31,464 nucleotides of DNA from JAGNZR01 sp051659505 (GTDB lineage: Bacteria > Fusobacteriota > Fusobacteriia > Fusobacteriales > Fusobacteriaceae): NCBI GenBank assembly GCA_051659505.1, contig JBOFOQ010000046.1:1-31464 (forward strand). Direction: 5' to 3'. The notes beneath the pieces were generated by a model, which saw only the letters and a list, made by a program, of their open reading frames with translations, was not told where the DNA came from and ran no database searches. Positions 24,927-31,464 of the stretch are shown one piece after another. Each line of letters begins with the position of its first letter. Positions within the stretch are counted from its first letter, which is position 1. A program made the translations under genes and the position numbers.

Positions 24927-25022
24927 ATTTATCATTATTTTCAAAATTTCAGAAATACGAGTTTTCCCAAGATTAAGTAATTTTTGAGTCTCACTTGTGG
25001 ACATTTGATTATATAACTTTTG
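24915..25022 (-). pseudogene. Fragment of a helix-turn-helix protein end
   Basis: The reverse strand reads KLYNQMSTSETQKLLNLGK followed by TRISEILKIM and a stop. This looks like a C-terminal helix-turn-helix, resembling the C-terminus of the IetA-like ATPase in this window (RELEILTGISKSQISREL) and resolvase ends. An in-frame stop lies just upstream. There is no ribosome binding site, so it is probably a fossil. Confidence 0.35.
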
Positions 25023-25037
25023 CTATTCGATAGTGCC

Positions 25038-27260
25038 TTATAACTCATCAAAAACAATTGTATTTTCAGCTTTATTGTAAATATCAATTTTATTTTGAAC
25101 CTCTATTCGGTTAACGATCCAACCACGTAAAAAACAATGTTGGATAAACTCTTCAATTCTATTGACTCCATAAATTTCTTTTAAACTTACTATAATTCCA
25201 AATTTCAATCCTTTTCCATGTTTCTCTTCAAGTTGCTCTTTTGTTTTTAAAGTAATTCCCCAATTCCCGTTAGGATAAGCTTTTCTTGCTATTTTTCTAT
25301 CCTTAATTAATTCTCTAATATGCTTTACATTGTCACATTTTTTAAATTTATTTCTTGCTTCTTCCTCTAAAGTATAGCTTTCATTCTCTGTACTTTGATA
25401 ATTATCATTAATTGATTTTATTTTATCATTATTGATTCTACCAAAATAAAGATCAAGCTCAGTATTAGTGTAATCTACTCCTTGATTTCTAGAACAAGTA
25501 GGGAAGTAACAAAGAGTTGCTTTGACAATAAAGGGGTGTTTTTCTTTAAAAATAGGAACTGGAATACGGTAGTTATACGTGTCGTACTCTTCAGAAATTC
25601 CTGATAATATGAATTGTATCTCATCATCAGGTGAGTTGACAATATCTTCAATTCTGATAGGAACAGTTCCATGTCCAATTAGGTAAGGGGATATGTTTTG
25701 CTTCATCCAACTTGTAGATGAATGAATAATTAAAGCTTTGGCTACCTCTCTATTTAGTCCTAAAATATCTATTAAATAAGACATTTTTCTTGCAATCCAT
25801 GGAGCTGCAAAAGATGTTCCCACAACAAATTTTTCTCCAGTGGAAGTACAAACTCTCATAGGCTTATTATTATCTCCTCCATAATAGCTTATATCAGGTT
25901 TTGTAAAAAAGGAAAGAACAGGTCCTTTCCTTGAGTATATAGCTGGTTCTTTATCAAAATTTACTGAGTTGACAACAAGCCCATTTATTGAATCTGCTGG
26001 AGCACCAATTCTTATTACTTTAGAATCACTGGAAATATTATTAGTTCCAGCTATTACAAAGATAACATCATTTTCACATTGAATTTTATCTAAGAGTGCA
26101 GCCTCTGGAGAAATAAAATTTTTGTTTATTTCTAATTTTGAACCTAGAGATAAATTCCACACTTTAATATCTCTATTCTCTTTTACTATTTCATTAATCT
26201 GTTTGATAATTGAAAATGAGCTAAATTTCTTGCCTACAGCAACTCCAAAATGTCGAACTTTAAATCTTCCACACCCATCATCTAAGTCAGTATTGAAAGA
26301 AGGTCCGTCTACAATTATAGAAGAAACCATTGTTCCATGTGTGAAATCAGATGTCTCTTTTGGAATATCATTTGAAACCATATCAAAATATTCAACCCAT
26401 TTACAAAAATAAACATTTTCATCAAAAAGAGTATCTATAACTCCTATTGTAGGTTCATTGCTTGGAGATGGAATAGATAGAATATTAGTACTTGCAAAAT
26501 CAAAATTATTTTCATCTAATTCTGCTAAGTCACTTACTGCCATTGAAATCAGATATGGAGCTTTTTGTCTTAGTAATTTTAAATCATCAGGTGTGAGTAA
26601 AATTGTAGTTTCATCTATAATACTGGTATGGGATAAATAAATACCAAGTTTTTTTAGTAGTTCAAGTGTTTTGTTATCTGTTTTAAAAATTGTAACAATA
26701 CTATTTTCGCTCTCTTCATCTATATCGGTCATTACATCGAATTTCTCAATGTAATGGGAATCCACTATTATTTGCAAAAATTTTATTTTAGCCATTTTAT
26801 AATTCTGATATTTAAATGTTTTTGAATTGATACTTTCATTAATCTTTGTAGTCATAATTCCATTAAAATTGTTTTCCAATTCCTCTATGCAAAACTCTAA
26901 TTGTGTAAGAGATTCGACTAATACACTTTTTTGAACATAATGTGTAATTATATGTTTAGGATTTTCAGAATCAGAAAATCTAGCACCTACCACACTACTA
27001 TTAGGTTTACTACTACCTTTTGAGAGTAATGCTTTTATTCTGTTGCTTTTAGCAACAACTTTATTATAGTAAACACTTATAAGTGCTCCTGAGAAAATAT
27101 TTTCTTTTTCCCAAAATTCTATAAGACGCATTAAATCATTTTTTAGTTTTTTAAGATGAGCTACCTTAACAGTTGTATTACTTGGAAGTTTTGGAGGTCC
27201 GATACGACCAGTTCTTTTTTTTTGCTCAAAAGACCCTTTCAAGTTCAAGATATTATTCAT
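25038..27260 (-). CDS. ietS: Subtilisin-like S8 protease, IetS-like
   Basis: A 740-residue protein with a cytoplasmic subtilase domain in the middle. Catalytic residues are D276 in IGVIDT, H308 in FTHGTMVSSI and S483 in GTSFAAPW, with the oxyanion Asn near 407 in IAGTNN. The N-terminal 270 residues (GPPKLPSNTTVKV) and the C-terminal 200 are of unknown role. There is no signal peptide, unlike secreted subtilases. It starts 4 bases inside the AAA ATPase gene (overlapping ATGA). AAA ATPase plus cytoplasmic subtilase is the make-up of IetAS, first seen as a plasmid stability pair and later as an anti-phage system. The predicted role is proteolysis triggered by infection; the target is unknown. 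Confidence 0.83.
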   Translation of the reverse strand: MNNILNLKGSFEQKKRTGRIGPPKLPSNTTVKVAHLKKLKNDLMRLIEFWEKENIFSGALISVYYNKVVAKSNRIKALLSKGSSKPNSSVVGARFSDSENPKHIITHYVQKSVLVESLTQLEFCIEELENNFNGIMTTKINESINSKTFKYQNYKMAKIKFLQIIVDSHYIEKFDVMTDIDEESENSIVTIFKTDNKTLELLKKLGIYLSHTSIIDETTILLTPDDLKLLRQKAPYLISMAVSDLAELDENNFDFASTNILSIPSPSNEPTIGVIDTLFDENVYFCKWVEYFDMVSNDIPKETSDFTHGTMVSSIIVDGPSFNTDLDDGCGRFKVRHFGVAVGKKFSSFSIIKQINEIVKENRDIKVWNLSLGSKLEINKNFISPEAALLDKIQCENDVIFVIAGTNNISSDSKVIRIGAPADSINGLVVNSVNFDKEPAIYSRKGPVLSFFTKPDISYYGGDNNKPMRVCTSTGEKFVVGTSFAAPWIARKMSYLIDILGLNREVAKALIIHSSTSWMKQNISPYLIGHGTVPIRIEDIVNSPDDEIQFILSGISEEYDTYNYRIPVPIFKEKHPFIVKATLCYFPTCSRNQGVDYTNTELDLYFGRINNDKIKSINDNYQSTENESYTLEEEARNKFKKCDNVKHIRELIKDRKIARKAYPNGNWGITLKTKEQLEEKHGKGLKFGIIVSLKEIYGVNRIEEFIQHCFLRGWIVNRIEVQNKIDIYNKAENTIVFDEL

Positions 27261-28309
27261 CTAATCTCCTTCCAGTCTTTAAGTTCACGTGATATTTGAC
27301 TTTTAGAAATACCAGTTAAAATTTCAAGTTCTCTAACAGTAAAACCTTTTTCTTGTATCTCTTTTAGAGTATTCACTTTTAAATTTCTAGTAATTGTTCT
27401 GTATAATCTTTTTAAATAATCAAACTCATTGCTAGGCTCACTAAAAGCAAGGGAAGATTTAATTAAGTTTTTAAGCTCACCAGGATATGGGACTTGGTTA
27501 AGAAGATTAAGAATTTTTTTGAATAAACGCATATTTTTTCCTGCTAATTTAAATTTATTTAATAAATTATTCAATATAATTTCTCCAATGTCGATTAAAT
27601 CTTCTTTAGTGTATTGATTAAAATTTATTACAGAGTCAAATCTACGAGTTAGAGCTTTATCAAAGGAATTGAATAAATTAGTAGTTGCAATTAATATCAC
27701 TTTATCATTGAGTCCATCTAACCCTTTCAGTACTGCAGAAGTGGCTCTTCCCATCTCTCTTAAATCATTGGAGTTTATTCTATCTATTGCTATTGCATCA
27801 ATTTCATCAAAGAGAATAATAATTTTTTCAGGGTTAGGTAATTTTTTTATCTCCTCAAAAAGAAGTGAAAGATTTTTTGAGGTTTGACCTAATTTACTGT
27901 CTATAAGAGCATCAAATTCAACTATAAAAAGTTCTCTATTTAGAATTCTTGCAATTTGTTTTACACTTTCTGTCTTTCCTGTTCCTGGTGGTCCCTCAAA
28001 TAAAAATTTATTTACACCAGCATTATGACCTACAGCGTTAATAATTCCAATTATACTTTCTTTAATAGCATCTGGTAATGGTAATGGCTCGTTAGTAATC
28101 TCTAGCTTTTTAAAAAATCCGCCATTACTCTCATTTATTTGAGGTAAAAATGTATTTGTATCTGATAAAAGAGCCACTATATATTCAGAAAGCTCGTGGT
28201 CCCCCATTCTGTCAAAATAATGTGCAATTTCGTATGATTCATTTCTAAATCCAAAATCATTTTTTTCTGAATAATACTTTATTAAATTTAAAATATTTTT
28301 CTTTTTCAT
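27257..28309 (-). CDS. ietA: AAA ATPase, IetA-like
   Basis: A 350-residue AAA+ ATPase: Walker A GPPGTGKT (106-113), Walker B IIILFDEID (163-171), sensor 1 ATTN (208-211) and the arginine finger region TRRFD (221-225). The C-terminus ends in a helix-turn-helix-like ELEILTGISKSQISREL. I start at ATG 28309, 8 bases after AAGAGG; a GTG at 28318 overlaps that site. It is the first gene of a two-gene operon with the subtilase. The ATPase probably recognises or unfolds a signal and activates the protease. Confidence 0.83.
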   Translation of the reverse strand: MKKKNILNLIKYYSEKNDFGFRNESYEIAHYFDRMGDHELSEYIVALLSDTNTFLPQINESNGGFFKKLEITNEPLPLPDAIKESIIGIINAVGHNAGVNKFLFEGPPGTGKTESVKQIARILNRELFIVEFDALIDSKLGQTSKNLSLLFEEIKKLPNPEKIIILFDEIDAIAIDRINSNDLREMGRATSAVLKGLDGLNDKVILIATTNLFNSFDKALTRRFDSVINFNQYTKEDLIDIGEIILNNLLNKFKLAGKNMRLFKKILNLLNQVPYPGELKNLIKSSLAFSEPSNEFDYLKRLYRTITRNLKVNTLKEIQEKGFTVRELEILTGISKSQISRELKDWKEIR

Positions 28310-28328
28310 ATTTATCACCTCTTATAAA

Positions 28329-28357
28329 ATTATATCATCTTTGGGACTAAAAATCAA
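28329..28357 (-). promoter_or_regulatory. Promoter of the ietAS operon
   Basis: On the reverse strand TTGATT (28357-28352), a 17-base spacer and TATAAT (28334-28329), preceded by TGA, give both a good -35 and an extended -10. It lies 20 bases before the ietA start. TTGGGAC and TTGGGGAC, 18 bases apart across the promoter, might be an operator pair. Confidence 0.72.
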
Positions 28358-28472
28358 GATTGGGGACAAAAGTATAATTTTTTAATCGTTCTTACCTTTC
28401 AGTAACAAAAAATAGTGGAACAACAAAACAAGAAACGTTTTGAAATTCGCTTTCAAAAGGAGATTCAAGAGC

Positions 28473-28613
28473 ATATCTGGTTATTATTCTGGAAACTTTA
28501 ATTATGAAAGTGGAAAATTTATTCATGGAGAGTTTAAAAGAATGGATTATGGCTTTGAATACTATGCTCCTAGCATCATATTGTTGAAATTTATATTAGA
28601 CAAAGTACTTTAA
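28473..28613 (+). pseudogene. Fossil of a GH32 sucrose-6-phosphate hydrolase / beta-fructosidase
   Basis: The forward frame reads SGYYSGNFNYESGKF and EFKRMDYGFEYYAPS before drifting into unrelated residues and a stop at 28611. This matches the GH32 segment where a glycine-rich strand is followed by LDYGxDFYAPQ. Only about 35 of some 480 residues remain, with no start or ribosome binding site. The rest of 28358-28472 shows no gene. Confidence 0.55.
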
Positions 28614-28635
28614 AAAAAGTGCTTTTTTCTATTTT

Positions 28636-29754
28636 TTAGACTAGATAAATCTTAATAATAGATTCATCATTATTTTTCCAATTTATGAAAATTTGAAATT
28701 CAGTGTTTTTAAAATTTATAGCTTTGTCGTTGTTTAGCAAAAATAATTCTTGCAGAAATTTTTCAGAGAAAAATGAAGTGTCTAAAATTACACCAGGGCG
28801 AATTTTATCTAATTCATTTAAAAAGCATTTTTTAAATTCTTTTGGAGAAGAAAAGATTTTTTTGATATAAAGAGTCGGTTCAGTATCTTTTAAATCTAAT
28901 TTTTTAAAACTAGCTTTTAAAACTTCATTAAAACTGAGGTAACTTTTTTTGTAAAGATGCTTTATCTTAAAACATGTTTTATATGCAACTTCATAGCCAT
29001 GATTTTGTATTCCATTTTTTAAAATTGAGTATACTTCACCTACATCTGAAATATCAGTTTTGATCATAAAAAGAATACTTTTTAACTTCAGTTCTTCATC
29101 AGCTTCTGAAATTTCATCATGGAAAAAGAAGTTCACTTCAATAACTTTATTATTTAAATTAGAGCCTGATTTAATTTTATTATAACCAATTTTATAAGAA
29201 TTTTCTAAATCTTTCAATAGAGATTTTAAGACAAATTTTTCAAAATCGAAAAAACGTTCATACTTATTATCTGTATTTAGAATATCTTTAAAATCCTCAA
29301 TTTTAACTGTAAAATTTTTTTTAAAAACAAAATTCTTGATAAAATAACTATAAAATTTAAAACTAGCTTTGTTTGAAAAGCTATACAAAACTTTTATATA
29401 TTTTGAATACTTAACTTCTTTTGGCAGCTGAATAAACAAAGTATTATTTTTTATTAAAAAAGCATTAATTAAATTAAAAGATCCAGAAAGATTATCATCC
29501 ACATCATTAAAATAGTATGAAATTGATTTTTTAGAAAGTCGATCTAAAAACTCTGTAATTTCTCCTATATCAAACTTAAATAGTGAGATTATCTCTTTAT
29601 TATTAATTTCAACTTTTAAATTGTCAGTTTTTAAGAATTTTCCGAGAAGAAAATTTAGAAAATTACGCTCACATTTATTTAAATTAGATGTTAAATTAAA
29701 GCTAAATTCTGCATTATCCATTCTTTTCTTAAAATTTTCTAATTCATAAAACAT
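28636..29754 (-). CDS. Rep_3-like replication initiator protein
   Basis: A 372-residue protein with two winged-helix-like parts as in the Rep_3 plasmid initiators. The WH1-like start is NLTSNLNKCERNFLNFLL. The WH2-like part is NKASFKFYSYFIKNFVFKKNFTV, then IEDFKDILNTDNKYERFFDFEKFVLKSLLKDLEN, the family pattern in which a short-peptide region is followed by a helix ending in an Asn-rich turn and strand. The last 120 residues are not recognised. AGGGGGA is 5-6 bases before ATG 29754. Two copies of AAAACA(A/G)ACGAAAAA lie upstream. It may be a trapped plasmid initiator; the call rests on pattern only. Confidence 0.6.
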   Translation of the reverse strand: MFYELENFKKRMDNAEFSFNLTSNLNKCERNFLNFLLGKFLKTDNLKVEINNKEIISLFKFDIGEITEFLDRLSKKSISYYFNDVDDNLSGSFNLINAFLIKNNTLFIQLPKEVKYSKYIKVLYSFSNKASFKFYSYFIKNFVFKKNFTVKIEDFKDILNTDNKYERFFDFEKFVLKSLLKDLENSYKIGYNKIKSGSNLNNKVIEVNFFFHDEISEADEELKLKSILFMIKTDISDVGEVYSILKNGIQNHGYEVAYKTCFKIKHLYKKSYLSFNEVLKASFKKLDLKDTEPTLYIKKIFSSPKEFKKCFLNELDKIRPGVILDTSFFSEKFLQELFLLNNDKAINFKNTEFQIFINWKNNDESIIKIYLV

Positions 29755-29797
29755 AAAAATCCCCCTATTTTAAATATTTTTTTAAAAAAAAGTATAA

Positions 29798-29867
29798 AAA
29801 CAAACGAAAAATGTATAGAAATAAATAGATTCTTAAAATATTATAAACTAAAACAGACGAAAAAGGA
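29798..29867. repeat. Possible iteron pair upstream of the Rep_3-like gene
   Basis: AAAACAAACGAAAAATG (29798-29814) and AAAACAGACGAAAAAGG (29851-29867) are similar direct repeats 53 bases apart in an AT-rich region. Two copies are too few to call an origin. Confidence 0.3.
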
Positions 29868-29884
29868 ATGTTTTTTTTATAAAT

Positions 29885-29913
29885 TTGACAATTTTTGTTT
29901 CAAATGGTATGTT
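29885..29913 (+). promoter_or_regulatory. Promoter of the PTS operon
   Basis: TTGACA (29885-29890), a 17-base spacer and TATGTT (29908-29913), with TG at 29905-29906 as an extended -10. It lies 47 bases before the EIIB start. No catabolite-control site is evident. Confidence 0.72.
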
Positions 29914-29960
29914 ATTATCAACAACAGAACAAAAAAATAGAAATTCGGAGGTTGTATATT

Positions 29961-30275
29961 ATGGTAAAAATTTTATTAGCATGTAACGCAGGTATGTCAA
30001 CAAGCTTATTGGTAAACAAGATGAAAAAAATTGCAGCTGAACACAAATTTGAAGCAGAGATAAAGGCGGTTCCTGAAATGGTAGCTCCTGACCATTTTGA
30101 TGATATAAATATACTATTATTAGGACCACAAATAAAATACTTAGAATTAAAAATGAAAGAATTAGCAAATGGTAGATTTCCAGTTGTTACTATAAACACT
30201 CAAAAATATGGAATGATGGATGGATTAGGAGTTTTGAAAGATGCAATTCTAGCAATAAAAGAGTTCAAAAAATAG
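29961..30275 (+). CDS. PTS lactose/cellobiose-type EIIB component
   Basis: A 104-residue phosphocarrier. The phosphorylated cysteine is C8 in ILLACNAGMSTSLLV, followed by LLGPQIKYLELKMKE and the C-terminal GMMDGLGVLKDAILAI helix. It passes phosphate from EIIA to the sugar during uptake. I start at ATG 29961, with CGGAGG 9 bases before; the longer frame from 29895 has no such site. It is followed 17 bases later by the matching EIIC gene. The substrate is probably a beta-glucoside such as cellobiose or chitobiose. Confidence 0.9.
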   Translation: MVKILLACNAGMSTSLLVNKMKKIAAEHKFEAEIKAVPEMVAPDHFDDINILLLGPQIKYLELKMKELANGRFPVVTINTQKYGMMDGLGVLKDAILAIKEFKK

Positions 30276-30292
30276 AATGAGGGGGGATTTTT

Positions 30293-31464
30293 ATGAATAT
30301 ATTTGAAAAATTTAATAATTTTTTAAATAAATACTTTGTGCCAACAGCAAATAAAGTAGCGGCACAAAGACACGTTGTAGCAATAAAAGATGGGGTTGTG
30401 GCAACAATGCCATTAACTATAGTAGGATCATTGTTTTTAATTTTAAACTTTTTACCAATTCCAGGTTATAGTGAATTTATAACAGCAAGTGGAATGGGTC
30501 GTTATTTTTCATATATATCAACAGCTTGTTTTGGAATTATAGGGTTAATAGCAACATTATCAGTTGCATATAGAATGACGATTGGTTATGGAATGTCAGA
30601 TATGGCATTATCAAATGCGATAATAGCAATATCAAGTTTTATAGTAACAATGATACCGACAGTTGTAGACGGAAAAATGGATATGGGATACTTTGGAGCA
30701 AAAAGTCTTTTTGCTGGAGTTATTATAGCATTAATAAGTGTAGAGATAATCGTGAAAATAGTAAAAAAAGGATTTGTAATAACTTTACCTGAAAGTGTTC
30801 CACCAGCAATTTCAAAGACATTTATGTCGTTAATTCCAGGTGTAGTAGTAATAACTTTCTGGGGATTAGTTACAGCAATAATAGTAAATACAAGTTTTAT
30901 TAATTTCCATGATATGATAAATATTTTAGTAGGAACACCATTAAGATTTGCAAGCGCATCTTTACCTGGACAGATTGTTGTAGTACTAGTAACAACTATA
31001 CTATGGTGTGCAGGAATTCATGGAGCTACAATAGTAAGTGGAATTATGGATCCAATTTGGCTTGAAAATACAATGCATAATGCTGCTCTGGCAGCTCAAG
31101 GAATAGATAATCTTTATTCAAACGGTTATATAATATCAAGTGCAGCATTTGGAGATATGACAATGAAACTAGGAGGAAGTGGCTCAACAATAGGATTTGT
31201 ACTACTGATGGTATTTAGAGCACGTTCTAGGCAATTAAAAGAAGTTGGTAAATTATCACTAACACCTTCACTGTTTAATATAAATGAACCTGTAATATTT
31301 GGAACTCCTATAGTTATGAATCCATTACTTATGATACCATTTATAATAAATCCATTATTAATAACAGTTATAAGCTGGTTTTTAATGAAATGGGACATCG
31401 TAAAAATACCATTCTCTATGGTACCTTGGACAACACCTCCTGTAATAGCAGGATTCTTATCAGC
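30293..31464 (+). CDS. PTS cellobiose-type EIIC permease (3' end outside window)
   Basis: The open frame from ATG 30293 (GAGGGGGGA upstream) runs off the end after 390 codons. It has the family start FEKFNNFLNKYFVPTANKVAAQRHVVAIKDGVVATMPLTI in register, many hydrophobic helices, the LWCAGIHGATIV loop with the His near the sugar site, and FNINEPVIFGTPIVMNP with the conserved Glu. It moves the sugar across the membrane while EIIB phosphorylates it. It is in one operon with the EIIB gene. Confidence 0.9.
   Translation, partial: MNIFEKFNNFLNKYFVPTANKVAAQRHVVAIKDGVVATMPLTIVGSLFLILNFLPIPGYSEFITASGMGRYFSYISTACFGIIGLIATLSVAYRMTIGYGMSDMALSNAIIAISSFIVTMIPTVVDGKMDMGYFGAKSLFAGVIIALISVEIIVKIVKKGFVITLPESVPPAISKTFMSLIPGVVVITFWGLVTAIIVNTSFINFHDMINILVGTPLRFASASLPGQIVVVLVTTILWCAGIHGATIVSGIMDPIWLENTMHNAALAAQGIDNLYSNGYIISSAAFGDMTMKLGGSGSTIGFVLLMVFRARSRQLKEVGKLSLTPSLFNINEPVIFGTPIVMNPLLMIPFIINPLLITVISWFLMKWDIVKIPFSMVPWTTPPVIAGFLS

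Noticed and set aside
26122..27887. Forward-strand open frames inside ietS and ietA
   Set aside because: They lie opposite strongly supported reverse-strand genes with catalytic motifs and lack ribosome binding sites.

Overview
The window is very AT-rich, with closely packed genes, strong AGGAGG ribosome binding sites and TTGACA/TATAAT promoters. Together with the protein types this suggests a chromosome of Fusobacteriota (Fusobacterium or Cetobacterium-like). The assignment is an inference from composition and gene style; no rRNA or other marker is present.

Left part (1-7700): the tail of an unrecognised gene, then an Abi_2/AbiF-type HEPN protein preceded by its own promoter and a short, terminated, structured RNA. 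Next come a small thioesterase, a uracil permease, and a reverse-strand ATPase/HNH pair that fits the Septu (PtuA/PtuB) defence system. A GT2-GtrA fusion glycosyltransferase, a 5'-truncated purD remnant and an unknown small gene follow. Short dispersed repeats mark several junctions here.

Middle (7978-21207): a small helix-turn-helix gene, a terminator with long T and A tracts, and then a 12.7-kb forward operon for a Wzx/Wzy-type surface polysaccharide (O-antigen or capsule). It encodes an initiating phosphoglycosyl transferase, a sugar epimerase/reductase, three GT2 glycosyltransferases, a Wzy-like polymerase, a broken and an intact FdtA/QdtA-type ketoisomerase, a DegT aminotransferase, a Wzx flippase, a GNAT acetyltransferase and rmlA-rmlC-rmlD-rmlB. 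RmlA and RmlB make dTDP-4-keto-6-deoxyglucose. RmlC and RmlD take it to dTDP-L-rhamnose. The ketoisomerase, aminotransferase and acetyltransferase are predicted to take it to an N-acetylated 3-amino-3,6-dideoxyhexose (Fuc3NAc or Qui3NAc).

Right part (21208-28613): the most interesting segment. A strong promoter drives two perfect 36-bp tandem repeats plus a diverged third unit whose hairpin is kept by compensatory changes. A terminator, a ribosome binding site and a gene for an apparent ToxN/AbiQ-like domain fused to a Fic domain follow. This is the layout of a type III (RNA antitoxin) toxin-antitoxin locus, with an unusual fused toxin whose Fic motif has Gln in place of His. A nitroreductase gene follows. 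A second, badly deleted copy of the toxin-nitroreductase block lies about 3 kb downstream and has lost the repeat array; a DUF4160/DUF2442 pair sits between the copies. Beyond it, on the reverse strand, is an AAA-ATPase/subtilisin pair matching the IetAS defence system.

Right end (28636-31464): a Rep_3-like replication initiator on the reverse strand, then PTS cellobiose-type EIIB and EIIC genes (the latter cut by the window end). Gene fossils (purD, GH32, flavodoxin-like, ketoisomerase) and five defence or toxin-antitoxin candidates show that this is a fast-changing accessory region around a polysaccharide locus.
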